A DNA stretch of 64,000 bases, from contig JAKBRJ010000002.1 in the NCBI GenBank assembly GCA_021834785.1, positions 1 to 64,000 of the forward strand. Direction: 5' to 3'. A program made the position numbers and the translations under genes. The notes under the pieces were generated by a model. The model worked only from the letters and a program-made list of their open reading frames with translations. It had not been told where the DNA came from and made no database searches. This stretch comes from Microcaldota archaeon (lineage in GTDB: Archaea > Micrarchaeota > Micrarchaeia > Micrarchaeales > Micrarchaeaceae). This document shows positions 27,963 to 37,013 of the stretch, in pieces (the first letter of the stretch is position 1; each line of letters opens with the position of its first letter).

Positions 27963-28031
27963 TTTTTACATTTACTATATGAATATAAATAAAATAAGTT
28001 ATAAACATACCTGAGATAAGGATGTGGTTGG

Positions 28032-29081
28032 ATGTTTCAGATAGATTCACCTTCAATAAGCCAGTATTTCGGCATCGTCGACGCATATCTATCCAAAGTG
28101 CTTCCCCATTCCCTCGCATTCGGGCTATCCATTATAATTGCATTGGCAGTATTTGCAATACTGCTCTTCATGCTGGTTACGCTTTTTGTATACTTGTTTG
28201 GCTGGGCCGAGCGAAAGATAATGGCAAGGATGCAATCAAGGCATGGGCCCACATACGTTGGCAAATACGGAATACTTCAAAATATGGCCGACGTAGTCAA
28301 GCTGCTTTCAAAAGAGAACATCGTTCCGGATGAAGCAGACATGCCTCTGTTTGCAATGGTTCTTCCAGTGGTATACGCCCTATTTGTATTGGCGCTGGCG
28401 TTCATACCTCTGAACGCATCATTTGTAGGAATCAATACTACATTCGGGCTTATAGTCGTATTCCTGATACTCTCGTTCATGCCGCTTCTGCTTTTTCTTG
28501 CAGGGTGGACAAGCGGCAATAAGTTTGGCTCTATAAGCGCCCAGAGGTCGGTAGTCATGCTGATAAGCTATGAGGTGCCTTTGATGATAGTCCTAGCTGC
28601 CGTTGCGCTCGCCTCGCATAGCTTTAGCCTTTCAGCCATAGTAGGCTCACAATCCCACATATGGTTTGCATTGATGATGCCGATAGGATTTGCAATATTC
28701 TTCATAGTGATGCTTGCTGAGCTGGAGAGGCCTCCATTCGACCTCCGCGAAGCCGACAACGAATTGATATCCGGATGGCTGACAGATGTAAGCGCCCCAT
28801 ACTATGGGCTTGCGCTCTTCTTAGATTATACAAGGATGTTTGTGGGCACGCTGCTGATATCCCTGTTGTTTCTGGGCGGATGGAATGGCCCAGTATTGCC
28901 TCCATTCATATGGCTTATGATCAAGGTGGTAATACTTACCATATTCATAGTCATAATACGGGCGACTACTGTGAGGATGAGGATAGATAGGCTGCTTAAG
29001 ATAGGGTGGACCTACCTGCTGCCTCTTTCTGTAATCAATTTATTCCTTGCATATATAATATTTATCGTGGTTGGTGTATAA
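28032..29081 (+). CDS. nuoH: NADH-quinone oxidoreductase-like subunit H
   Basis: Membrane subunit that links the soluble arm of complex I to the proton pumps and lines the quinone site. About eight helices. Family motifs: GWAERKIMARMQSRHGPTYVG (start of it shown), DMPLF, ERPPFDLREADNELISG. Length 349 is normal. The ATG follows a GGTT; the nuoI start overlaps the downstream SD. It is the first gene of the cluster; no nuoA-D precedes it. Confidence 0.94.
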   Translation: MFQIDSPSISQYFGIVDAYLSKVLPHSLAFGLSIIIALAVFAILLFMLVTLFVYLFGWAERKIMARMQSRHGPTYVGKYGILQNMADVVKLLSKENIVPDEADMPLFAMVLPVVYALFVLALAFIPLNASFVGINTTFGLIVVFLILSFMPLLLFLAGWTSGNKFGSISAQRSVVMLISYEVPLMIVLAAVALASHSFSLSAIVGSQSHIWFALMMPIGFAIFFIVMLAELERPPFDLREADNELISGWLTDVSAPYYGLALFLDYTRMFVGTLLISLLFLGGWNGPVLPPFIWLMIKVVILTIFIVIIRATTVRMRIDRLLKIGWTYLLPLSVINLFLAYIIFIVVGV

Positions 29082-29444
29082 ATGATAGGGAAAAGCATAA
29101 TGAAGGTAGGGAAGGGCCTCCTGCAAAAGCCTGCCACGCTCGAATTTCCAGAGCAGAGGGAAGAGCTCACGGACAATTACAGGGGCATACACAAGCTTGA
29201 CATAAAGACATGCATAAGCTGCGCCGCATGCGCAAGGATATGCCCAAACCAGACCATAGACATGGTTGACATTGAAACAGAGAAAGGCACGAAGAAGATG
29301 CCGCTAGTCAATCTGGAGAGGTGTCTTTTCTGCGCTTTATGCGAAGAGGTATGCCCTCCGAAATGCCTTATATTGACAAAGGATTACGGCTTCGAAGCGT
29401 TCGACAGAAGGGAGTATATAAAGAGGCCTGAAGACCTAGGATGA
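29082..29444 (+). CDS. nuoI: NADH-quinone oxidoreductase-like subunit I (two [4Fe-4S])
   Basis: About 120-residue ferredoxin-like subunit. Two cluster motifs are visible: CISCAACARICP and CLFCALCEEVCP (each CxxCxxCxxxCP). It passes electrons towards the quinone site in the hydrophilic arm. It is the only soluble-arm subunit in this cluster. ATG follows GGTG by 5 nt, and its upstream neighbour nuoH ends immediately before. Confidence 0.93.
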   Translation: MIGKSIMKVGKGLLQKPATLEFPEQREELTDNYRGIHKLDIKTCISCAACARICPNQTIDMVDIETEKGTKKMPLVNLERCLFCALCEEVCPPKCLILTKDYGFEAFDRREYIKRPEDLG

Positions 29445-29456
29445 TGTGGTGCAATT

Positions 29457-29924
29457 ATGCTCGTTGAGTTTCTGGCGATAGCTGCATTGGAATTGATTTC
29501 GATAGCTGCGATATTCGCGCTGAAGGACCTTCTGCATATCGGCATAATGCTGGCAGCCATATTCCTGTTAAACTCGCTAATGTTCCTGATATTGGGCCAG
29601 CCCCTAATGGCAATAATACAGCTTTTCATACTTATAGGGGGCATTACAACATATTTCGTGATCGGCGTCGCATCTACGAGCTATTCGAAGTTTCCGCACA
29701 CGAATGCAGCAAAACTTGCAGCCGTATCAATCATATTATTTGCCGCAATCGCATATCCTATGCATGCGTTGCAATTTTCCCAGGGATCACCGGGCACCGT
29801 TACGGGCAGCGGCATATCGAATTCCATATCTGCATATCTGCCGCTGTTTTACATACTTGCCATAATGCTTTTCGCAGCAGCATTCGGCTCAATAATACTG
29901 TTCAAGAGGATTGGAAGACCATGA
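29457..29924 (+). CDS. nuoJ: NADH-quinone oxidoreductase-like subunit J
   Basis: About 155 residues, five hydrophobic helices; the second and third show the family pattern around LKDLLHIGIMLAAIFLLNSL and QPLMAIIQLFILIGG. Membrane-arm subunit. ATG follows GGTG at 5 nt; the last codons overlap nuoK by 4 nt. Confidence 0.85.
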   Translation: MLVEFLAIAALELISIAAIFALKDLLHIGIMLAAIFLLNSLMFLILGQPLMAIIQLFILIGGITTYFVIGVASTSYSKFPHTNAAKLAAVSIILFAAIAYPMHALQFSQGSPGTVTGSGISNSISAYLPLFYILAIMLFAAAFGSIILFKRIGRP

Positions 29925-30217
29925 TGGAATACTTCATAACCTTTGGCATTGCCCTCCTGTCGATAGGCATAGCCGGCATAGCGTCAAGCAGGCACCTTGT
30001 CATAATGCTCATGTCGATAGAGATCATACTTGTAGGCGCATCGCTTGTAGCAATTACCTTCTTCACATATTATTCTGGCAGTGCCATAATCCCGCTTCTG
30101 TTCGCCATATGGGCCGTTGCTGCATCTGAAGTGATAATGCTCATATCGTTCTATAGGTATATGGCTAAGAGTGAATTCAGCCTGGATATAGCCAAGCTTT
30201 CGGAATTGAAGGATTGA
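29921..30217 (+). CDS. nuoK: NADH-quinone oxidoreductase-like subunit K
   Basis: About 98 residues, three membrane helices. The family pattern MLMSIEIILVGASLVAITF is present with the conserved Glu in helix 2, and a second acidic residue in VAASEVIMLISFYR in helix 3. These Glu are part of the proton path. Overlaps nuoJ by 4 nt (ATGA). Confidence 0.92.
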   Translation: MMEYFITFGIALLSIGIAGIASSRHLVIMLMSIEIILVGASLVAITFFTYYSGSAIIPLLFAIWAVAASEVIMLISFYRYMAKSEFSLDIAKLSELKD

Positions 30218-30222
30218 TAAGC

Positions 30223-32013
30223 ATGTTACCATTATTTGTAATCGCCCCGCTGTTATTTGGCGGATTCATATCCCTTTTCATGCGAGGCCGCTCACATATC
30301 GCCGGATGGACCGCATTTGCGTTCAGCATCGCATCACTGGCCCTTGCTGCATATGCGGTGTTATATTCATTTGGCAAAGCCTATTCGATTACATGGTTTG
30401 CAATAGGCGGGCTAACCGTGCATATATCAATGGCGATATACGCCCTCAACGCCATACTGCTCATGCTTGTTGCGCTCATCGCCCCGCTTATAATGCTTTA
30501 TTCGATAGGATACATGGATGTGCCTAGCGAACGCCCAAGATTTTTCTTTGAGATCAGCATATTCGCTGCATCGATGATGCTTTTTGCGATATCCGCCAAC
30601 TTCATAGCAATGTTCATAGCGTGGGAAATGCTGGGCATAACGAGCTACCTGCTTATAGGGTTCTGGTACCACAGGGAAAAGGCGCCTTACGCCGCCCGGA
30701 AGTCGATAACGACCATACTGATCGGCGATATGGCCATGCTGGCCGCAATGGTAATCATATGGAACTCCTTCCATACATTCAATTTCTATTCGATAATGGC
30801 AAGCCCGTATATAAATTCAATACAGATTCCCCTGCTGCTGATATTGGCGGCAGTGTTCACTAAATCAGCGCAATTCCCTTTTCACGAATGGCTTGCCGAT
30901 GCGATGGAGGGCCCTACTCCCGTATCTGCATTCCTGCATTCATCGACAATGGTAAAAGCCGGGGTTTTTCTCGTTGCGCTCCTTCTGCCTCTTTTTTATG
31001 AAGCACACCTGCTTTACGTCATACTGGCATTCGGCATAGCCACGGCATTCATAGGCGCGACAAATGCGATAGCCGAGCGCCACATTAAAAAGATACTTGC
31101 ATATTCAACTATGGAAGACCTGGGAATAATGCTTGTCGCCCTGGGGCTTCACGCTCTTTTGGCAGCAATGCTTTTCTTCATAGTGCAGACGTTCTATAAG
31201 GCCCTGCTTTTCATGAGTGCAGGGTCCATAATGAAGGCTAATAACAACGCAGAGAACATATACCTAATAAAAGGCTCTTCAAAAAACAGGCTTCTTTTCA
31301 TTTCTACGCTCTTTGGGGTCGGATCAATTGCAGGCATATTCCCATTGAGCGGATTCTTCGGAAAAGTTGCAATAGACTCGGCAGCCAGCAATATTTACGT
31401 ATACATATTGTTGACTGTAGTGGAATTTGCAAGCAGCATCTACATATTCAGATGGCTTTTCATACCCATGCGCGATCCGCTTACCAAAGGCATTGACGCA
31501 GAGCTGACCTCAAAATACCAGAACATACCAAAGACCATGCTGTTCGCTATCGCAGTGCTTGCATTCCTTGTTGTAGTGGGCGCGTTCGCATATGCATACC
31601 TGCCTAATCTGCCATATTCGAATGCGTTCGTCAATACTAATATGCCGTTACATATTTCATTTATTTCGGGATTAGTGGAAACAATAGCGGTGCTCCTTGG
31701 TTTATCTATAACCTATTACGCATATGTCAAGATGAACCTGAAAGGCCTGTCGTCGCATAGGATACTTCATACCCTATTATACAACAGCATTGCAGTGAAT
31801 TGGGCATATTCTATAATCGCCAGTGCAGTCTATGAACTTGGCGGACTAGTAAATTCATTCGATTACGCACTTTACTGGTTTATGGTAATGGGTGGCGACG
31901 GCACCGTATTCATAGCAGAAAAGCTAAGGAGGGCCGTAAACGGGCAGATTAACACATATGCGGTTGCATTCGCCGCCGGCATAATATTATTAATAATAAT
32001 CATCGCTGTGTGA
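30223..32013 (+). CDS. nuoL: NADH-quinone oxidoreductase-like subunit L
   Basis: About 596 residues, antiporter-like proton-pumping subunit. Motifs: FIAWEMLGITSYLLIGFWY (conserved Glu), KSAQFPFHEWLADAMEGPTP (start of it shown) and ALLHSSTMVKAGV-like FLHSSTMVKAGVFLVA. The C-terminus includes the long amphipathic region expected for L. ATG 30223 is preferred to the TTG at 30214 that overlaps nuoK. Functions in the membrane arm. Confidence 0.94.
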   Translation: MLPLFVIAPLLFGGFISLFMRGRSHIAGWTAFAFSIASLALAAYAVLYSFGKAYSITWFAIGGLTVHISMAIYALNAILLMLVALIAPLIMLYSIGYMDVPSERPRFFFEISIFAASMMLFAISANFIAMFIAWEMLGITSYLLIGFWYHREKAPYAARKSITTILIGDMAMLAAMVIIWNSFHTFNFYSIMASPYINSIQIPLLLILAAVFTKSAQFPFHEWLADAMEGPTPVSAFLHSSTMVKAGVFLVALLLPLFYEAHLLYVILAFGIATAFIGATNAIAERHIKKILAYSTMEDLGIMLVALGLHALLAAMLFFIVQTFYKALLFMSAGSIMKANNNAENIYLIKGSSKNRLLFISTLFGVGSIAGIFPLSGFFGKVAIDSAASNIYVYILLTVVEFASSIYIFRWLFIPMRDPLTKGIDAELTSKYQNIPKTMLFAIAVLAFLVVVGAFAYAYLPNLPYSNAFVNTNMPLHISFISGLVETIAVLLGLSITYYAYVKMNLKGLSSHRILHTLLYNSIAVNWAYSIIASAVYELGGLVNSFDYALYWFMVMGGDGTVFIAEKLRRAVNGQINTYAVAFAAGIILLIIIIAV

Positions 32014-32017
32014 AAAT

Positions 32018-33427
32018 ATGATCCAAATATTGTTTATATCGCTCATTACAATTGCAATAGCAATAGCTGCAAATATTATTTTCGGAAGGAGATACTCGCA
32101 GCATATATCAATAGCTGCAGTGCTGCTGGTACTCACATACATGTCGTATTCGATAAGCGCATTTACATCAGGTAATCTTGCGGTATCGGAAAGCCTACCG
32201 TACATAAGCTCATTGGGCATCTCGCTGCATTTCATACTCAGCCCGATATCGCTCATGCTCATAGTCATGTCATTGATAGTCACGCTTGCCGCAATCGTGT
32301 GGCAGGGCTCCAGAGGCGCAAATACTCGTTCCATAAATTCGTTGCTGTTGCTTTTCCTGCTTTCGGCAATAGGCCTGTTCGCGTCTGCCAATCTGTTCCT
32401 GTTTTATATCTTCTGGGATGTGGGGGTCATATCTGTATTCTTCATCATACGATCGTTCGGAAGCGCATCAAGGGATGTTGCAGCGAAGAATTTCCTGATA
32501 TACTCCATATTTGCTAGCGCGCTGCTGCTCTTTGCGATAATGCTGATATACTTTTATACCCCTATAGGGTCATTCAACATAAGCTACATAACAGCACATT
32601 CATCAGAAATACCTACTGCTATCCAGGAATCGATATTCATGCTCATGTTCATAGCATTCGCCATAAAGATGCCAATATTTCCATTTCACTCCTGGATGCC
32701 GAACGCGTATTCCGATGCGCCTACTTCAGGTTCAGTGGTGATTGCGGGAGTGCTCTCAAAATTCGGAGCGTATGGCATGCTCGTATTATTCTATCTGCTT
32801 CCTGTTGCAGAAACGCTTAAAGCATATGTATACGCTATAGCTGTCATATCCGTATTTTACTCTGCCTTTGCAGCAATGAGGCAGAACGATTTGAAGAAAA
32901 TGGCCGGGTATACAAGCATGATTGAAAGCGGCATAATATTGGCAGGCATAACTGCTATGAATTACCTAGGGGAATACGGGTCCGCATATATGATGCTTGC
33001 GCATGGATTTACAATTGCATTGATGTTCATAGCGATAGGCTCGTTTGAGTTCGCATACGGCACCAGGAGCATAAGCATACTAAAGGGCGCGGTATCGTCG
33101 GCCAAATCCGCGTCCTATTCGTTTATATTCTCAATATTCAGCTCCACAGGCATGCCATTGACTGCTGGATTCATAGCAGAGCTAATGATATTCATAGGCA
33201 CTGTTGGCGCTTTCGGATTATATGGAATCGTACCGCTGATAGGCATAATACTTCTTGGCGCATATATGTATCTGGCCGCAAGCAGGTCTATAATGTCAAC
33301 AAAGGAAAAACTCCCAGATGTCGGGATTATAAACAAATCGCAGAGAGCTGCAATGGCGATAGCAATCGCAGCCGTATTGTTCTTCGGCATATTTCCATTC
33401 ATATTTCTTAATATGGTAAAAATTTAG
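32018..33427 (+). CDS. nuoM: NADH-quinone oxidoreductase-like subunit M
   Basis: About 469 residues and about 14 helices. Antiporter-like pumping subunit; family motifs FIFWDVGVISVFF with an aspartate where Glu is usual, then AIKMPIFPFHSWMPNAYSDA and SGVVIAG-like SGSVVIAGVLSKFGAYGML. Starts 4 nt after nuoL. The Asp for Glu at helix 5 is visible in the sequence and may need checking against homologues. Confidence 0.92.
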   Translation: MIQILFISLITIAIAIAANIIFGRRYSQHISIAAVLLVLTYMSYSISAFTSGNLAVSESLPYISSLGISLHFILSPISLMLIVMSLIVTLAAIVWQGSRGANTRSINSLLLLFLLSAIGLFASANLFLFYIFWDVGVISVFFIIRSFGSASRDVAAKNFLIYSIFASALLLFAIMLIYFYTPIGSFNISYITAHSSEIPTAIQESIFMLMFIAFAIKMPIFPFHSWMPNAYSDAPTSGSVVIAGVLSKFGAYGMLVLFYLLPVAETLKAYVYAIAVISVFYSAFAAMRQNDLKKMAGYTSMIESGIILAGITAMNYLGEYGSAYMMLAHGFTIALMFIAIGSFEFAYGTRSISILKGAVSSAKSASYSFIFSIFSSTGMPLTAGFIAELMIFIGTVGAFGLYGIVPLIGIILLGAYMYLAASRSIMSTKEKLPDVGIINKSQRAAMAIAIAAVLFFGIFPFIFLNMVKI

Positions 33428-33435
33428 GTATTTAA

Positions 33436-34839
33436 ATGGCACCAATAGAATATTTCGGATATGCGCTTTTCGCGCTGCTGGCACTGTTGGCGCTTGCGGC
33501 TATGTCTGCACCATTCCACAGGCGTAAAAAGGTGTCATTCGTTTTAGGGGCAGCAATACTTGCAGCCATAACCTTGACGGCATCATACCTATTTGCCTCT
33601 GGATCAAGCTTCTACCTGCTAAATATATTCAGGATATATCCGTTTTCAATGCTGTTTGTTGGCGTATTTTCAATATCGCTGCTATTGGTGATGGCCCTTT
33701 CATATGATGCACCCGGAAGTTTTGATTCTTTCTTCATGATGTTTGGGTTTGCTGCCTTGGGCATAATTATGGTGCCTATGGCGTCGTCATTAATAGGGCT
33801 TTTGCTGTCGCTGGAATTGGCATCGATACCGACTGTATTCATGATAGCGATAAACGGCAAGAAATTCATAGAGTCATCAGTCAAGCTACTCATAATGTCC
33901 GGCATTGCAATATCTATATTGGTATTTGGAATGGCGCTAATATTTCCGTACGACGCTCAGTTGTCATTGGTGCAGATAGGCAGCGCATCTGGGCTGATAA
34001 AAGGCAGCTACCTCGCCCTTCTGGCACTAGTGCTTTTCATAGGCGGCCTATCGATAGAAGCAGCACTATCTCCGTTCAATCTGTGGGTTCCTGACGTGTA
34101 CTCTGGCGCCCCTACGAATATGTCTGCTATGCTTTCCGGCATAAACAAGAAGGTAGCGTTGGTTGCGATTATGGAGATATCGTTTGCCATGTTTGCAGCA
34201 TACAGCAGCACATACGTAACCATTTTCATGATCCTGTCAATATTTACTATGTTCTTCGGCAACCTCGCTGCGATGGTGCAAAAAAGCGTCAAGCGCCTTT
34301 TAGCATATTCATCCATATCTCAGGCCGGCTACATACTAGTAGGGTTCGCAGCAGCGTCGCAATATGGTTTGGAAGCCAGCATATTCCAGATGATCACGCA
34401 CTCCTTCATGATCATAGGCGCGTTCGCCGTAATAATGTTCTTGGAAAGCCAAGGCATAAAAACCATAGAAGAATACCGCGGGATGAGTTCAAGGAACAGG
34501 TATCTGCCAATTGCGTTATCGCTTCTATTGCTCTCCATGGCGGGGGTACCTCCTCTGATGGGCTTTGACGGCAAATTCCTGCTTTTCACAAGTGCCATAA
34601 AATCAGATCTGTTGGCTCTGGCATTTATAGGCATCCTCAACAGCTTCTTGTCTATCTATTATTACAGCAAGGTCATCATTGCAATGTACCAACCAAAGAA
34701 GGAAGAAAGGATAATGGCCCCAAGAGCAATAATTGCAGTGATTTCCATAGCGTTGTTCGTGATAATAGTGTTTGGCATCTACCCACAGCCCGTAATGACA
34801 ATAGCTGGAAAGGCAGCATCTGCGCTACTTGGCATATGA
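33436..34839 (+). CDS. nuoN: NADH-quinone oxidoreductase-like subunit N
   Basis: About 467 residues, multi-pass. Third antiporter-like pumping subunit; motifs SLELASIPTVFMIA, AALSPFNLWVPDVYSGAP and AYSSISQAGYILVG, with the LLSMAGVPPLMGFDGKF block near the end. Last gene of the nuo cluster; a coiled-coil protein gene starts 45 nt later with its own SD. Confidence 0.93.
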   Translation: MAPIEYFGYALFALLALLALAAMSAPFHRRKKVSFVLGAAILAAITLTASYLFASGSSFYLLNIFRIYPFSMLFVGVFSISLLLVMALSYDAPGSFDSFFMMFGFAALGIIMVPMASSLIGLLLSLELASIPTVFMIAINGKKFIESSVKLLIMSGIAISILVFGMALIFPYDAQLSLVQIGSASGLIKGSYLALLALVLFIGGLSIEAALSPFNLWVPDVYSGAPTNMSAMLSGINKKVALVAIMEISFAMFAAYSSTYVTIFMILSIFTMFFGNLAAMVQKSVKRLLAYSSISQAGYILVGFAAASQYGLEASIFQMITHSFMIIGAFAVIMFLESQGIKTIEEYRGMSSRNRYLPIALSLLLLSMAGVPPLMGFDGKFLLFTSAIKSDLLALAFIGILNSFLSIYYYSKVIIAMYQPKKEERIMAPRAIIAVISIALFVIIVFGIYPQPVMTIAGKAASALLGI

Positions 34840-34884
34840 CAAAACATATTAATAATATAAAATCCGGATCATACTGGTGAGCAA

Positions 34885-35433
34885 ATGCAAAGCTCTATAA
34901 ATCACAGCAAGAACGCAAAAGAACAGGTTAATGATTGGGAAATTAAAAGATATGAGACTACGGATAGGGAGATAAAGGAACTGCTCAAACGCGTGTTTGC
35001 TGCAGAAGACAAACTGATAGAATGCAATTCGTTTCTTAAAAGGCTAACGTCATTAAGAGGCTCTTCAAAGCTGAAGAATGAAGCAGCCAAATTAGAGCTG
35101 TCAAAGGCTATGGTGTGCGCGCTTGAAGAATTGAGGAAGACGGAAAACGGCCCATTGGAGTACATCAGGGAAAGCACCATGGATCTTTATGGTGTATACC
35201 GCATCGTGCAAATACTGCCAATATATCACAAGGATATGCCAGCACAGGTCTATTCGCTCAAGAAAAATTCAATGCAGTTATTTCAATACTCTACTGAAAG
35301 CAGCTACAATCAATTGCAAAATGCGTATATGAATATTTATACTGATATCCCTGCCACAGATTACAATAAGATGAAGTGCAATGAAATCATAGACGATATG
35401 ATAAAGCATCTAAAATTTGCATACGCTATCTAA
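34885..35433 (+). CDS. Hypothetical coiled-coil protein
   Basis: About 182 residues, charged and helical, likely coiled coil in residues 15-100 (Lys, Glu and Leu rich). No membrane segment or known motif. ATG follows GGTG at 5 nt and a weak A/T-rich promoter region. It lies directly after nuoN but may be independently transcribed. Its stop overlaps the convergent flavoprotein gene by 4 nt. Confidence 0.65.
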   Translation: MQSSINHSKNAKEQVNDWEIKRYETTDREIKELLKRVFAAEDKLIECNSFLKRLTSLRGSSKLKNEAAKLELSKAMVCALEELRKTENGPLEYIRESTMDLYGVYRIVQILPIYHKDMPAQVYSLKKNSMQLFQYSTESSYNQLQNAYMNIYTDIPATDYNKMKCNEIIDDMIKHLKFAYAI

Positions 35434-36542
35434 TCTGACAGTCCCCTCAAAAAGAATCTTTTTATCATAACCTTCGGGCTATCCATATCGCCATATTTGC
35501 TGAAGAAATTTTCTGCCCCGAGAAGCTTTGCAGTCTTCATGAGCAGTTCGAGCCCTAGCGCTCCTCTTCCAGAATAATATCTGTGTAAAATTGAGTGGAG
35601 TTTAAGGTCAAGCCCATATCTCTTCCTCCATTCTTTCTCGTATGCCGATAGCGGAACATTGCTGTTTATGTTGCGTATTATTATTTCAGAAGCAGTTTTA
35701 GCGCATGATGCGCCGAATATTATCCCTCCGCCTGTGGTTGCTTTTATCTGTCCTGCTGCATCACCTACTAACAATACGTTTCCATTTACGGTTTTCTTTC
35801 TTGCGGCCAATGGGATCAGGCTTGCATGCGCTCCATCCTGCACCGCGCCGTCTATTGCGCGCTCTATCGAGCTATTCTTTACCAATTTTTCAAATGCGCT
35901 CCTGCTGTTGCTTTTAGAGCTATCGCTGGTGCCTACCCCTATCTCGAGTTTAGAGTCAGAATATGGCGCCATCCATCCGAAGAACCTGTTAGAAATACTG
36001 TTTGAAAAAAAGAGGTCCACTACGTGTTTATCCTCAATTTTGGCCTTGCTGTACTCTGCTTTATATGTCAATACATATTCATTTATTTTAGGAAATCCGA
36101 ATGCCTTAGCAACGCTGGAAACTGCCCCGTCTGCTCCGACCACTATGGAATCGGGATCCTTGGCGATCTCTTTTATATCCTTTTCGTACAGCCTTCGTCC
36201 AAGCACCACATCCGCGCCAAACGATAATGCGTCTTTGTAAAGCGTCTCAACAAACATGCCGCGGTCCAAAACATATGCCTGCACTGATTTCGATTTCACA
36301 TTCAATTCAGCCCTATTGGCGTGCAGCCGCGCGCCATACAGGCTGTTTACAATAGAGTCTTTGTAATTTATCCGAAGCCTTTCAAGTCCGTTCTTGGAGA
36401 GTATGCCTGATGCCCTCTCCGCTCCATCCGATACGCGCTTTTTGCCATCATATACCGTAACATATATGCCCTTTTTTGCAAGTGCAATGGCCAGCGTTAA
36501 ACCTATGACTCCTGCTCCGATTATTGCAACATTTCTAGCCAT
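35430..36542 (-). CDS. Geranylgeranyl reductase family FAD flavoprotein
   Basis: About 370 residues. N-terminal FAD-binding GAGVIGLTLAIALAKKG (GxGxxG), a middle VVGADGAVSSVAKAFG and a C-terminal LLVGDAAGQIKATTGGGI block, which together identify the geranylgeranyl reductase group that saturates archaeal isoprenoid lipid chains. It likely reduces digeranylgeranylglycerophospholipid at the membrane. Exact substrate inferred from family. Divergent with the half-TBP gene; a TATA box lies in the 39-nt gap. Confidence 0.85.
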   Translation of the reverse strand: MARNVAIIGAGVIGLTLAIALAKKGIYVTVYDGKKRVSDGAERASGILSKNGLERLRINYKDSIVNSLYGARLHANRAELNVKSKSVQAYVLDRGMFVETLYKDALSFGADVVLGRRLYEKDIKEIAKDPDSIVVGADGAVSSVAKAFGFPKINEYVLTYKAEYSKAKIEDKHVVDLFFSNSISNRFFGWMAPYSDSKLEIGVGTSDSSKSNSRSAFEKLVKNSSIERAIDGAVQDGAHASLIPLAARKKTVNGNVLLVGDAAGQIKATTGGGIIFGASCAKTASEIIIRNINSNVPLSAYEKEWRKRYGLDLKLHSILHRYYSGRGALGLELLMKTAKLLGAENFFSKYGDMDSPKVMIKRFFLRGLSD

Positions 36543-36580
36543 ATGAAAAAAGCCCCTATAAATACTATATATTTATATTT

Positions 36581-37009
36581 TTGTTTTTAAACTTATCTAT
36601 AGATGGTGGTTATACGGCTTCAAAAAAAACTGGCAACACAAAAATAGAAAAAAACGCATTGCAACCTAGTTCTGCTGGCAACATAGAGTTTCCAAAGATA
36701 AAAATACAGAATATAGTTGTGAGTGCAGACCTTCACGCTGTAATAGACCTATATGCGCTTTCGAAGGAAGTGAAAGCCGTAGACTATGAACCAGAGCAGT
36801 TTCCCGGCGCTATATTCAGAATTGCTGAACCTAAAGCAGTTATAATATTATTCAAGAATGGAAAGATGATATGCACCGGAGCCAACACTGAAGTAAATAT
36901 AAGAAAGGTACTGGCATACGCGGCAGGAATAATGTCAAAGTATGTGATATCGCTAAATGCTCCTGCCTCCGAAGGCAAGCCGCAAAGGCCGTCAAAGCAG
37001 GTCAAATGA
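36581..37009 (+). CDS. TBP-like protein with a single lobe
   Basis: 142 residues from the TTG at 36581. Residues 39-118 match one repeat of TATA-binding protein: KIKIQNIVVSADL (39-51), YEPEQFPG (69-76), FRIAEPK, then LFKNGKMICTGA (90-101), with the intercalating-Phe positions kept (F74, F91). Normal archaeal TBP has two such repeats in about 180 residues; here the frame stops after one, with a basic tail (GKPQRPSKQVK). It would need to dimerise to bind a TATA box like TBP. Start is unsure: GGTG at 36605 is followed after 5 nt by ACG (36614), not ATG. Confidence 0.85.
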   Translation: MFLNLSIDGGYTASKKTGNTKIEKNALQPSSAGNIEFPKIKIQNIVVSADLHAVIDLYALSKEVKAVDYEPEQFPGAIFRIAEPKAVIILFKNGKMICTGANTEVNIRKVLAYAAGIMSKYVISLNAPASEGKPQRPSKQVK

Positions 37010-37013
37010 GAAA

